Shown in pieces: positions 25,916-37,819 of a DNA stretch of 64,000 nucleotides. The first letter of the stretch is position 1. Each line of letters begins with the position of its first letter. The notes beneath the pieces were generated by a model, which saw nothing but the letters and a program-made list of their open reading frames with translations, did not search any database and was not told where the DNA came from. This stretch comes from Amyloporia xantha (lineage: Eukaryota > Basidiomycota > Agaricomycetes > Polyporales > Adustoporiaceae), in assembly GCA_036971615.1 (NCBI GenBank), contig JAYKKR010000012.1, positions 558,001-622,000 of the forward strand. Reading direction: 5' to 3'. The translations under genes were made by a program, and so were the position numbers.

Positions 25916-26980
25916 CATTCTCACTTTATAAGACACTACTGAGTTGAATAAAACAGATATATTTGTCAAACAATGCCGTATGTACAAGATCACAGTAGTC
26001 GGACGGCGTAAGCCATCTAGACTACGTCCAACAGTGGACGTTCGGATGCGAACAGGGAACACGCCGGCGTCCGTCCATGCTAGCGATGACACGTAGCATC
26101 TTCAACGGACGGACAGAGGGTCCCTGCTGCCAGCAAGCGCAGCCGTCCCGTCATGCGCGCAACTCGAATCGCGCGGCGTCTGAGACTGGCGGGGGCGACA
26201 CGCCTTCGCATGTGGGTAGACAGCGAGGTGTCGATGGATGGACGCTGGGTGAAAGGACCGCCCTGTAGATAGTACGTAAGTAGTTAGTTTGCACTTTAGA
26301 CGCACCAGGCTGAGCGGGCAAGCGCGAGTCCATCGCCTGCTCAGTCATGGTTGTGCTCGAGTCGCTGCTGGGCTTGACGGTGTGAAATGAGAGTGACGCC
26401 GGCCGGGACGACTGAATCACGACGGGAGCGTGGTGCAGGGTGCCCCGCTGCTGAGTCGAGTGATCGGACGGCGAGGATCCATCTCTACGAGATGCGCGGC
26501 ATGCGGGTATTGCTTCGCTCCGTCGTACTTGTGCACGGGCGCACTCTGTGTGGTGTCAGCGCGAGACGGGGGGATGGTGGAGTGGGAGTCGCGACGGGTG
26601 CTGAGATTCGGCCGAATGATTAGACGGGGGCGCGGGAATCAGGGCGCGCGATGATACGTGGACAGCGTACATCGGCCGATATGTGAAGGCCTTGAGTAGT
26701 AGTAGACCGGACGAGATCGAACCCGCCTGAGGTATCTTGAGCCTGCGCGAGAAGTCTTCGGCGTCAGCCTCCATCGCAGATGGGGACCTCTGGTAGATGA
26801 TGATGTTGGGGTAGGGAAGTGGCAGGGCGTACAGCCTTCGTGGCGAAGACGGACGTGCAGACCCCCCACGCTGCCGGACGCAAATGACGTTCTCCCGCAC
26901 GAGTGCGCCGTGTGGCGTGCGCGCGGTGTCCCAGTCGACGGAATCCAAGTTCGACGAGGCACGCAGTTGCGCTGCCGTCG

Positions 26981-28901
26981 TCATCGGAGATGGAGTCTGT
27001 GTGAGATTCTGAGATGCTCTGTCAATCCCCCGGACGGGGGCACCTCCTGCGACTCCTGCAGCGCCCAGCAGATGCAGGTTAGGAGGCCGGCGCCGCACCC
27101 TGCAGACGAGCTGCGTCGGTGCAGCGGGGGAGGTGCTTGATAAGAGAAACACCTTGTTAGAAACGAGATATATTTATGACGACGACGTACCTGTAGCGGA
27201 CTCCTCACAGAGCGCGGTGCCCAGCCTCCACTCATCGCTATGTCCCCATTCCCGCCCCGCCCCCGTCCACATCTACATCTAATACCCAAGCGGATTGACG
27301 ATCGTCTCCGTCTCGACATCAACAGCGTCGTTCGCCCTCCGCACGCCAGACTCACCGAGCTCCCCTTCATCTCGCCCGCACCCTCCGCAGGCCTCTCCAC
27401 AATCACGTCCATCTCGAACTCCTGATCCGAATCAGACGCTACAATCGTGTCGTCGTCGCACGCCTCCCGCTCCCTCCTCCTCGCGCCCAGCCCCCACCCC
27501 ATAGCGACGCTGCGCGTCGTGGACGCGCTGTCCCCCTCCGTGCCGTACACGTGGTGCATCCGCTCGACCCGCTCGACCGCCTGCTCGCGCGCCGCGGTCA
27601 GATGCGCGTGCCGCCAGGTGAGGAACCACCCGCAGACCTGCCTGCCCGGCGGGTGGTTGAATATGCGCCACAGCGCGGTGTTGCCCGACGACAGACTCGA
27701 GAAGCTCGGACGGCGCTGGGGGCGTTCGCGGTCGGGGCTCGGAGAGACGCGCTGCTTCTTCGCTACAAACGCGCCGGTGACGCCCTTCCACAGCGTCTCG
27801 GCCCGCTCGCGCTGCAGTCGTCGTTTCGCCATGCGGAGGCTACGCTTCATCTTGCGCTTCTCCTCGCGCTGGAGCAGCTCGTCCACTTCCCCCACGCCCA
27901 TCCCTGCGCCCACCCACCACCACCACCCGAGGAAACTCTGCCATAGGATGATCGCCCACATGAGATGGGGCATCCACGTGTACTGGTCCTTTGTGGGCAC
28001 GTAGACGAGCGCGATGGTAGATGACATGGGTGCCAGCGTCAGCGCCCCGACCCCGAACGCTGCTGTGCCGCCGTCCATGCGCCACGCGCTCTTCCTGTTT
28101 ACCAGAAGGCCCCACAGGAAGAGCGACAAGGTGAACAGGAGCGAGAGCGCTGCGTTGCAGATGTTTTGCACTGCGCTGATCGCGTTCAGCATGTTGTCGT
28201 CCTGGCGCACGCGGAGCATCTGCATCACCGCAGATATCACCGCAAGCGGCCCTAGAAGGGCGTAAATGAGTCTGCGCTCCAGTTTTGACGGAAATAGCAA
28301 CGTGAGGAACTGGATGTGAGTGATCTGCCCGACGTGTTAATTTAGCACGACAGATTCCCAGACCGCTCGAACACACACCTGTATAAGTCCCGCCGTGGTT
28401 GCTGTCATCAACAGCCATGCAGCCAGGTCGGCGGTCGGCCAGTGCGTGTTGACGCTCGGAGGTATGTCGACCGCGAGATAGTTCAACATGTACGGCCATG
28501 TCCGACTCTCCTGTGTGACCGTCGACAGCACGATGTACAGAGTGACGAGGGAGGTCACCAGGAGGGTGATGACCGCAGAGACTTGGAGCACGAAGTTGAC
28601 CGGCGCCAGTGGCCAGTGGTACTGTGCAGTGAACAGCAGCTGGAATAGCAGAACCGATGACAGTGTCAACACGATTCCCTCTAGCAGCACCTGTACAGGA
28701 AGCGATCGCGCAAACGGTGGGCGAAGCTGCAAGATAGGATCATATGGAAATCTGTAAAAGGGTAAGACGCGCGAGACGAGGATCGACGTCGTCGGTCACT
28801 CACCCGGTGTCGGTGTAGTTCAGGTACGTGGTGTAGTCTACGGCGGACACACATGAAATCGTATACAAGAGCAGCAGAAACAGCAGCAGTCGTCGATGCA
28901 T
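26981..28901 (-). CDS. Signal peptide + 7TM protein, copy 3 (open reading frame intact)
   Basis: Exons 28901-28804 (98 nt), 28751-28379 (373 nt) and 28309-27356 (954 nt) join in frame without interruption, giving 475 codons: signal peptide (MHRRLLLFLLLLYTISC), seven membrane spans and a charged tail. This copy supports the exon model used for copies 1 and 2. The 3' end differs from theirs: one base fewer near 27230 and changes at the exon 4 acceptor remove their stop. Both the spliced and unspliced models then converge on a stop at 26981-26983, with a C-terminus of APPPLHRRSSS followed by a Cys-rich segment. The exact C-terminus is uncertain. The biological role is unknown. Confidence 0.82.
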
Positions 28902-29946
28902 TTGCAGTTATGGGCAGAGGCGAACGAGGTGAAGACCCTTGCCGCTCGTGTTCGGCGAGTGCCAGGCCTAATTATATCGACCAACGCGTGGTCGCAACAG
29001 GTGATGTTGATATCTTCTAAACTGTCGACCACGATGCATGAGGACACAGATTTCGAGGCGAGCAGAATCTGTTCCGTGCAACAGAGCAAGCAGACTTGTT
29101 TTCTCTACAGGTCAGTCAGGTAGCAGACCAAGATAGCGCGGCCTCACTTTTCTTCATCCCACCTTGGTCACGTGATTATCACCACAGCTCTACAGCTGAT
29201 AACCGAAATTACAGAATTGTTGAAGCCACTTAAAAATTTGGAGGATTGAAGCTGCACATAACGGTGCGAGAGACTGACATTTTCGCTCGTATCAAGCAAG
29301 GGGAGGACGGTAACAACATCACCGTGCACTATGATGGAGACGGCTATATTTGAACTCAATGACATAGGTAAGCTAAAGATACAACGGAAGAAATACACGA
29401 CTGTAACCAGTGTAGAATACACGTGGCTAATAACCACCGATGATACAGTAGGATTCTAGGGCGACACCGAGACCGATCCAAGACCGCTCAAAAAGAACGA
29501 CAACGGGCTAAAGATACCCTCCGTAACTACTCGGAGTAATTGCCTGCGCACCTGTGCGGCAGGCCAACCGAGGGAAAATCAACCCGTGGGATGAGTGAAA
29601 TGGAGGACTCGTAAGGAAAGTGGAGTGGTGGAGAGCGATCGAATAGCAGATAACAAATAACTAAGAGCAGTGCAGTGTTCAAGCAACGAGGAGCAATCGA
29701 CAGTAACGAGCAGGAGTCAAAGCAGACCGAGTCTGAAAGAGTGTTGTGAAGGAGATGCTCCGAGTGCGTTCGACACGATCGGAGGGTCCAACTTTAGGCT
29801 GTCCAAGAAAGGTAGAGTAGAAGTGACCTCAGCGCGGTATGACCAGAATTTTGTGACGGTGACTATATCAATGAATCATTTGTTTGCCACATCGACCTAT
29901 ATTGTTGGAAAAGAAGGTGAGTGACTGTACTACAGAAAATATATCA

Positions 29947-30079
29947 AACTTTATGCGCACAGCTTCATCAAGATGGAAGACCCTGTATGCTGAAGGGCTC
30001 CTCGGCCGTACGCGAGGGAGATTCCTCTCCTGAGTCTGTGCACCATGTCAATGAGTTAATCTGCTCGTTTTGATTGTGC
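29947..30079. repeat. ~130 bp insertion specific to unit 3
   Basis: Relative to units 1 and 2, about 130 bp are inserted between AAAATATATCA and ACCAGATCTCG, inside the last exon of the peptide gene. No terminal inverted repeat or target duplication is obvious. The new 3' reading ends QSKRAD. Confidence 0.75.
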
Positions 30080-30638
30080 AATATAGACACGCACCACCAG
30101 ATCTCGAACTTCGATCGCAACGATATCCTCAGGTACCTCAGCCGCCTATTAAACATTGAATTTAATGAAGTAAAATTAAACGGACTTATGTTGACTCACT
30201 GAATCGGTAGAGGCGTCATCGGAGGATGCGCTGGTAAGCTCAGATATGAGATCTAGCACTTCGGCGATAACACTGGCGACGGAGGATTCGGTCGACGATT
30301 CCGAGTCTGCGGGCGGTATCACTGAAGGGCTGGTCGATACAACAGAGGCTGCGGTAGCAACAGCAGTGGACGGAGAATTATCTGAGGACTACGAGTCGTG
30401 AGTAAAATAAGCTGTCCTGGATATGTATCCTCCACATACTGGCTCAGCAAAGAGGCATCCAAGCATTCGACAGTTCCGCTCCTCCAAATCCGGCGAAGCC
30501 ACAGGAGCCGCATAGACCAGCGGAAGCGCTGTTAGAAATAATCAGCACAAAATAAATCCCGGAGACGTTGTTTTTCTTACCACCGACAAGGAGAGCGGAG
30601 ATCGCGAAAGCGCGGGTCAGGAAGAAAGTAGCAACCAT
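30056..30638 (-). CDS. Small secreted cysteine peptide precursor, copy 3 (altered C-terminus)
   Basis: The first three exons match copies 1 and 2 in structure: the same MVATFFLTRAFAISALLVG signal peptide, intron phases and Ser-rich exon. The core reads EERNCRMLGCLF, so both cysteines and CR.LGC are conserved while the residue two before the core changed from Gly to Glu. In exon 4 the ~130 bp insertion replaces the conserved end, and the frame stops at 30056-30058 after QSKRAD. The retained core and divergent tail suggest that selection, if any, acts on the signal and core. Function unknown. Confidence 0.65.
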
Positions 30639-31285
30639 GGTGAGGAACGAATATGAGTATAGCTATGAAACAGGCAGTAGATTGAGCTACAGAAAAAGTA
30701 GGGCCCGGTGTTCGAGTTGGAAGGATCCGCTAGTGACTGAGCAAGCATTGTAGCTAAGCGAAAGATACTTATACTTGTCCTCCGACAGGGATCACGTATC
30801 CCTTCGTTGTGCCCCTGGTGAGGCACAGCATTGACTGCTGTCAAAGACGTCGTAAGTAAAATTCTGTATACTTAGAGCCCTCAAGCTAGCTTCCGAGACA
30901 AGCATGTCCTTTGTGCAATACATTTCACTCAAGGGGATACGTTCACAAGGATGTCCATACGCGGAAGCAAGCGTTACTATAACACCTGCCTTTTTCAGCC
31001 TCACGGAGAAATCCGCTGCCTGCCAAATTTGGCCTAACCTTTGTTCACGCGTTCTCCCAAATGGCACCCACAACAGGTAGACTGACGCTTTTCACATCTC
31101 GCATTCAAAGGAGCTTGTAAACTTGGTAGGTTTCTGTATTTTTAAACGATCTAGTCTGTCTGATATTGAAGGTGTGTGAGAGAAGTTCTCGACATCCTGT
31201 GGGTATAGTCGACAAGTGAACTTCGCACGACGGGCGTACCTCGTACTACTCCCTAGGCAAATTCACGAGTGCCTTGGCAGGAAAT

Positions 31286-32951
31286 ATGCATCGCTGCTTG
31301 CAAACACCAGAACTACTATCCATGCTCATCGATGCCGCTCATGATGAATCAGGTTGCAAGGGGTTAGTCCCGATAGCGCTTACCTGTCGCGCGTTCGCGG
31401 AGCCGGCTTTGGATTGCTTGTGGAATACTCAGTATAACATGACAAATCTGGTCAAATGTATGCCCGCAGATTCCTGGGAAATTAGAGGTTACAGGCCAAT
31501 GCTCGTAAGTAATCCAAAGCTAATGCTATATAACTTGTACTGATTTCAGCCAGACATTGAAGAGACCACTTCTTCCCGATGACTGGATACGATTTGACGT
31601 GCATGCTAAGCGCGTCAGGCGTCTCGGATTGCATGGATGTACGAGTGAAAACGCCGTCATTCTACTCGATAGGGAGGTTTACGTCGAGATGAGTATTCGT
31701 CGAAGTCCATCCCTACTCCTCCCTAGTCTGCGGGTCCTCAAAATTGAGTGGACCTTTCTCTGCCACGAGCCCCTTTTTGAATTTGGTCGACTGCTCCTCG
31801 GTCCTAATCTGGATTTCTTGCATTTGGACGACCCAGCAGAAAGGCAAAGGCGATTTATAGCTCCATTGCTTACCTATGCCCCACACATATCCCCTCGGTT
31901 GCGACATCTGGACCTTACTGAGTGGAAGAACCACTGCCGTCAGTCAGTCGAATCGTTGGGAAACCTAAAACATCTTCGTGTACTGGCCGTGCGTGTTCCC
32001 GCAACGCCTATCTTCATGAAGGAGTTTATGAGTGCACTCGCATCCCTCCCTGTGCTTAACAATTTGAAGCTTGTGTGGCCTGAGGTGGGGAAATCTCGCC
32101 TTCTCCCGCCTACGCTTGCGGAAAGTTTGGTATTACACGCTCCTCAAATCCTTACACTTCGGACTATCTCTTTCATATCGGTGAACATGGACGATGCAAT
32201 AGCCGCATTGAAAATGTTGGGTCCAGATGTTGTGTTTATATTTGTTCGAGTCGCTTCTCCATTTACATCAGCGAGTCTTCATGCGTTCTTCCAAGCCATC
32301 GCAACCAAATGTCACCATGCTTCGCTCAGGAAGATCAGTATTACGACGTCGTACCCGATCTCGACCGTCGAGGAATTCCATACTATCACCCTCGAAACTC
32401 TCCGACCTCTCCTCCACATCCACAGTGTTTCTCAATTTCATCTCAATGCCCCCTTCCACTTCCGAATAGATAACGACGCCTTGAAGCAATTAGCTCTTGC
32501 TTGGCCATCCTTACATACATTGCAGCTGGGCTGGAGATCCCCAAAAGACTGGCACCAGCCATCCTCATGCACTCTCGACGGCCTCGTCCATCTCGTGCAA
32601 AACTGTCCTGCATTGAAATCCTTAGGTATCGCAATCGACACGTCTGTTGTGCCATGTGAACCGACAAAACGCCCCGGCGATGGCCACTCAAACGCACTGG
32701 TGACTAAGCTTTGGTTCGGCAAGGCCACCGCTGACGAGCCAGCTACTATCGCGGCATTTCTATCCGATCTATTCCCGCACTTGCGGAAAATCAAGACGAC
32801 GCACCAAGCATCATCTGAAGAAGTCGACGAGTGGGACGAAGTGATAAGGCTGCTCGAGATCTTTTCCACGGTTAGGAGCCAAGAGAGGGGGTCGATGAGA
32901 CGCGGCGGATGTAACAGAGTAGAGATACAGCAGACATCAGAAATATCGTGA
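31286..32951 (+). CDS. F-box/LRR-like protein
   Basis: Exon 1 is 31286-31504; a 49-nt intron ends in CAGCCAG; exon 2 is 31554-32951. The product is 538 residues. The N-terminus (TPELLSMLIDAA..., then LTCRAFAEPALDCLW) is the degenerate F-box typical of mushroom-forming fungi. The rest reads as irregular leucine-rich segments (LRVLKIEWTF, LRHLDLTEW, LHTLQLGW, LKSLGIAI). By family, F-box proteins recruit targets to SCF ubiquitin ligases through Skp1; the target cannot be read here. The ATG was chosen over a TTG-initiated longer frame. The gene starts ~190 bp beyond the end of tandem unit 3. The frame is intact. Confidence 0.85.
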
Positions 32952-33229
32952 CGACTCCGGTGCATTCATTGCTACGTACCTGTACTGAATCCTTTGCTGA
33001 ACTTACAGACAAGTGAAAGATGTTTCGGTAGGGAACAAGACATTATATAGCCCTGCACGTGTTGGCCGATTAATATTTTGAAGTAGGTGTTGATTAATGT
33101 TTCAACATTCTGCATCTCAAGGACTATCACCAAAGATACTTCTAAACCACGCACATACCTATCTAGAATGCGCCCGGATCAAGAGTAAAATTTAGCCCGT
33201 AAGATACATGTAAGTTGCATGCAAGCTGC

Positions 33230-35456
33230 CTAGTTGGAATACCTCTCTATCAGACAGACCGGACCAAGCGTGAAGTTGTTGCATTGGGTCCCTCCTCGAA
33301 GTCGCGCCCAGGTGACCGCATACTCTAGATTGACCCTACAGTATAGGGTGACCCTTCTAGTCGCCGCCTCCGGGTGCGGCGGTCGTGCGCTCACGAAACT
33401 TTGCGACTTCCTCCAAATCCTCCGATCTGCATTCAAGTCGGCATCAGCTGTCACATACTGGTTTCCCCGACTCAAGGACAGGGAACACGACGGCGCCAGG
33501 ACAACAAATGAAAACCGGACATACTTCACTAGGCCCTTCGCCACTTGTTTCTGCGTAAGCTCTTGCAGATAAGGAACGAGCTTGGCGTCGTACTTGTGCG
33601 ACTTCTTATACTGTGCACGTAGCGTTAGTCAAGTAACGTCCACATGAAAGGAGAGATGGCGGGGTCGATTCGCTGTAGATACGCACGTCCATAAGTTCTC
33701 TGTCGGCATCCGTATGGATCTTCGCGAGCAATGCGGGTACCAGGGGGCTATCAGCGAGGTCAGACATGCGCCTCAAGACGGAATGTCTGTTCAAAATCGA
33801 TCAGCCGCGTTCAGACGTTCAGGCGCCGCACCAGCAATGAGTCGAGGGAGACGTCGTCAGGGGAGCAGAAGCAAGTAGATCATGCACGCACACGCCAAAC
33901 ATGATTCCCTTCGTTCTGGGGAGCTTGCGGAACGTCTGATGGTCGATGCGGAGGAAGAAGTCCTGCGCGGGCATGTCCTCGGGCATCTCTCCGGTCCTAT
34001 ATATATTGTCTGCACGTCGGCCGGCACACGCCCACGCGTTCAGCCACCTCTCCCAAAATCGCCAGAAGCTGCAGAAGCTAGACACGCACGCAAGAACAAG
34101 TCGCGATCGTCGACAATCATCCAGCTTGCGCGCTCGAAGGGCCGGTCAGGGGCGAAACGCGCCATCGTCCGCTCGACACTCATCAGCATCGGCTTGAAGC
34201 GCGGGACGGAGCCGTGCAGCTCGTGCAGCGCCTGGCCGATCTTCTCACATAGGAGGTAGGAGCCTGGCGGTGTGTGAATTGAGATGTGGGCGAGTAGACG
34301 ACACCTGGACGGAAAGGACGTACCGGGAAAGACGATTAGCCCACCGACGAGGTAGACCTTTCCGTCTTCGCGTTCCCTACCCATGAGGAAGTCGTCCTGC
34401 ACCAGCCTAGTTCGTAGATATATAAGTCCTGCGCTATGAAGAGCATATGGCTTCACCGCGCGATGAACCTACCTAGAAACAACCATCAGTGCATCCACGC
34501 CGTTCAGGCTCCGCACGTCATGGAAGGACTCTCCTGTCACTTTGTTGATGATACCTGTCGCAAGAGAAGATGGGTCGCTCGAGAAGACAGCGGTGAACAT
34601 GGTCGGGAATCGCTTCGGAAGATAGTCAACGAGCGTCTCGAGCAGCTCTGTGCAGGCTTCATCGTTCTCCGGAAGCGAGTCAATGACCACTTTGCCTGCA
34701 AAAACGATCAGCAAGTGACTTCCCCTCGCTGAATAAGGTGCAGAAAGCAGGACTGATGAGTAGTGGTGGCTGAAGACCGCTCCAAGTGGTCAGGATTTAG
34801 ACTAGTGTAATTGTCCCTCTGCGGCAGAAACGTTGACCTTTATGAATTGCAAACACTACCCAAGGATCGGAAACAAATGTTATCATGGAACACAAGCTTT
34901 ACCTTGCTCCCGAATGACTCGGGCCTTCTCGTCGAGATACCACTGATAGTCCTTATCGATTTCGATCCAGTCATTGATATGCATAGGCTGGTGTGCCATC
35001 GTCTACGCAGCGCACAAATCAGCTCTGCCATCCGCAAGGCCATAATCATACGTTGACAGGCGGCATCCCGAGAAGCGAACGCACCTGGAAATATGGATAG
35101 CGCAACACCTTGTTCACGTAGACATAGTCCCGCACGCTCGCGGTGTTCAAATCGAAGTCGGGCAGCGGGTCGGGATCGGGCAGATATCCAGGCCCCGTCG
35201 CATCCCATGCCCCTCCCTCGAGCTTGCCGGACCCATAGCGCAGCGGTTTCGGGGCTTTCTGTGAAGCATCGGCAGCAACAGCGACACTCGGAGGGGGCAA
35301 GCCACCGCCGCTTCCGAGCGCCCTCGACTCCCTGAGGCGACGGACATGCCGCACCCGCAGATACAGAATTATTGGGACCACGACTATGACCAGCGATATG
35401 AAATCGCTCCGATAAAACGTGATCCTCACGGGTCCAAGTGTGGTAGAAAGAGGCAT
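33230..35456 (-). CDS. Membrane-anchored DUF3445/HODM-like oxidative N-demethylase
   Basis: A multi-exon gene. Exon 1 (35456-35085) encodes MPLSTTLGPV, one transmembrane segment (DFISLVIVVVPIILYL) and a Pro/Asp-rich linker. Later exons read INDWIEIDKDYQWYL, DSLPENDEACTELLETLVDYLP, VQDDFLMGRE, GGLIVFPG, CEKIGQALHELHGSVPRF and FFLRIDHQTFRKLPRTK. These match the heme-dependent oxidative N-demethylase alpha family (DUF3445, PF11927): the PEN.EA..ELL, QDD, GG.I.FP, EKIGQ.L..IH..VP and R.D.QT.RRLP positions are recognisable. By family it would bind heme and demethylate a small amine; the substrate is unknown. The final exon contains LVPYLQELTQKQ; the last splice and exact stop are uncertain. It is convergent with the F-box gene. 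Confidence 0.8.
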
Positions 35457-36994
35457 GTCGGTGGCGTTCAGGGCGAACTTGCTCGAGGAGAAGAATGCGG
35501 GCGAGGTTCGACGATGATGATGGCAATCAGGTAGTTCGTCAGTGGGGAACCCTCTACTGTGCGGCACCGCAACCCCGTGCTAAGAAGCAGATAAGAACAT
35601 CATTTCACCATGGCCATGACCTTCTCGCGCCGTCAATGTCGGCTCGAACCTGTTATCAGGGTCGATTTGACTTACAATGGGCTTCTCTGATAGCGAAGGA
35701 ACGTGCAATCCACATTTTGGTAAGCGGTCGGACGTGGGATGCAACGTCGACGTCTGCAGCACTGCGAAGAGAATATGTCAATATGATAACCTACTTTGCT
35801 CCAAAGGAAACATCAGCTGAGCATTTGGCAGTCGACGAGACGCTCACCATCAGTCGAGCATTCCTTGGCATTGCGGAACTACTTCAAGTTTAAATTTAAA
35901 TCGCACGCGTGTGAATCACATTCAATAGAGGAGCTTCCACCACGCTGTCCCAAGGTGCGGGAGGTGTATCAGTTTTGTCTCGCATCAAATATCTCAGTAG
36001 ACGTAGAATGGGAACAATGCATTATCGAAGTTCACCGCAAGGATTGTTGACGAGGTTGGCCAAGTCAAGTAATCAGTCACAATTTGATATTTGCAACATG
36101 CTGTGGTACGATATCGTACAAAATTGCAAGAAATTCAAATACGAAACCCAACTTGCAGAACAGCAAGTGAAGCTCAGTAACATCATCGTTAGTCTAATAT
36201 ATAATGTAGTACAGACACTCTATTCAGAGCGAAGAAGATCTAGACAACAGGCCATTGCCAGACTAGTGCTATTTGCAACGATTCGATCACAATTCGGCAC
36301 GCGAGAGCTGAAGCGATCATAGAAATGGATCGACGAAAGTTGAACGTGGATCCGACTTTGTGCTTCTGCATGAGCAGTCAGCGATAATCTTAACATGTGC
36401 AAACGCGAGGTAGACTCAGGTAGTACTGTAATGGAGGCCGATAAATGAGTAAGAACAGAGACATCGTGTATCCATTCAAGCTCGTCTACCAGTCGTCAAC
36501 TCGTACGTAGAGCGAATAAATGAAGCACCTAAGCAAAGACAAAGGGGCCGCGCCCCGCCAAGTACTACAAAGTACCAGTCCAAGGGAAGCAAGAAGGGCT
36601 AGGATATAACAACAACACGAAACCAAGTAACACGACAGATGGACAGACGGACACAGGGGCCCGACCGCAGATATACACGAGAAAACAGGGGTGTGGTATC
36701 ACTATCGACAGAGGGAGCGTAAGTAAGGGTCGGGGAGCAGTATGTATGTAGGATGTCAGAATGTCAATCAGCCAGTCAGCGACAGTATCGACCAAGCAGT
36801 CTAAACGCCCCTCCACCACCGGGCGGCCACGCACCACGACCACACCCGCACCCGATCGCCTGCCTCCCTGCGACCACCACTCAAACACACAAACAACACT
36901 CGTGAATCAGCCAGAACACATCAGTGGGTATATACACGCGGCAGCCCCACGCGGAAGCACGCGTCGAGACTATTTTGGCCCATCTTTGCCGCCC
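35457..36994. other. Gene-poor interval
   Basis: No gene supported. It holds the promoter side of the HODM-like gene and the 3' flank of the cupredoxin gene. Short open frames in several directions lack splice or family support, and 36780-36900 is C/A-rich low-complexity DNA. Confidence 0.55.
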
Positions 36995-37819
36995 TTAGAG
37001 AGCGAGTGCGGCAGCCATGAGGGGAAGCATGGCCAGCCCGCCGAGGACGACGTTGCGCTCCGCACCAGACTTGGCGGTTGTTGAAGCGGACGCAGTAGAA
37101 CCAGAGCCGCTCGAGCTGGGGCTGGTCGCGGTGGGTATTGCGCTTGAGGAGGTCACCCTGCCGGTACCGTTCAAACGGATCGCGTTACGCTTCGGATAGT
37201 CACGCGACGTCAACTCGTGCACGACATCAACAGAAGAAAGACGCAAACTGACCTCGAAGCCCGCCAGCGTCGCGGTCGAGCTGTCGTTCGCGTTGATAAC
37301 ACCCACGCCGCCCAAACCACACGTGTTCTCGTCGTAGAACCACATCGTCGTGTTGACGTTCTGCTCGAGGATCGGAACCGACAGGATCGAGATGGCGGTG
37401 CCGTTACCGGCGTTGCGGAAACCCGAGTTGAAGCCATTGATCGTGATGTTCGCATCGTGCGCAGGTATGCACGGCTCAGCAAAAGTAGCTTGCGTTGCCG
37501 TGTGGTTGCCCAGCGTGACTGCGGACAGGCCGCAGAGTCAACAACGCGTATCGCATCAAGACAGTGCGCGAGACGTACAGTTGAAGATGACCGTGTCCCC
37601 AAGCCCGGCGTGCACTTCCTGCGGCTGGAACACCAGGCTGGCATTGGTGGTCGTGTTATGTCCGACGGTAATGACAATGGTCGTCTGCGCAGACACAACG
37701 ACGGCAGCAGCCAACTAGACAACGCGCATGCGATACGGACCAATTTCCTTATCAGCTCGTCGCACGCTTGGTATGCCAACATTACTTACAGCAGAAGCAA
37801 TGAACGAGAAGGCGCGCAT
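36995..37819 (-). CDS. GPI-anchored cupredoxin-fold extracellular protein
   Basis: Four exons (37819-37790, 37714-37579, 37518-37253, 37189-36995). The order is a signal peptide (MRAFSFIASALAAAVVVSAQ), a plastocyanin-like domain (ITVGHN, LVFQPQEVHAGLGDTVIF, FTLGNHTATQATFAEPCIPA, TMWFYDENTCGLGGVGVIN, then FERNAIRLNGT), a Ser/Thr stalk and a hydrophobic GPI-type end (LGGLAMLPLMAAALAL). The fold matches fungal serine-rich extracellular cupredoxins. The first copper-ligand His (LGNHT) remains. Where relatives often have WFYC...HC, this protein has WFYDENTC, so the usual ligand Cys and second His look lost and it may not bind copper in the blue-copper mode. The last intron (63 nt) is in frame, so retention would not stop the protein. 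Confidence 0.8.

Larger units (their letters stand above)
22995..31092. repeat. Tandem array unit 3, diverged and 3'-truncated
   Basis: This third collinear copy differs from units 1 and 2 by many scattered substitutions and indels. Homology stops near 31092, equivalent to about 8035 of unit 1, just before the minisatellite. The minisatellite and GC-rich satellite are therefore absent. It carries the only copy of the 7TM gene whose main exons are fully open, and a peptide gene whose last exon is changed by a ~130 bp insertion. Confidence 0.92.
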
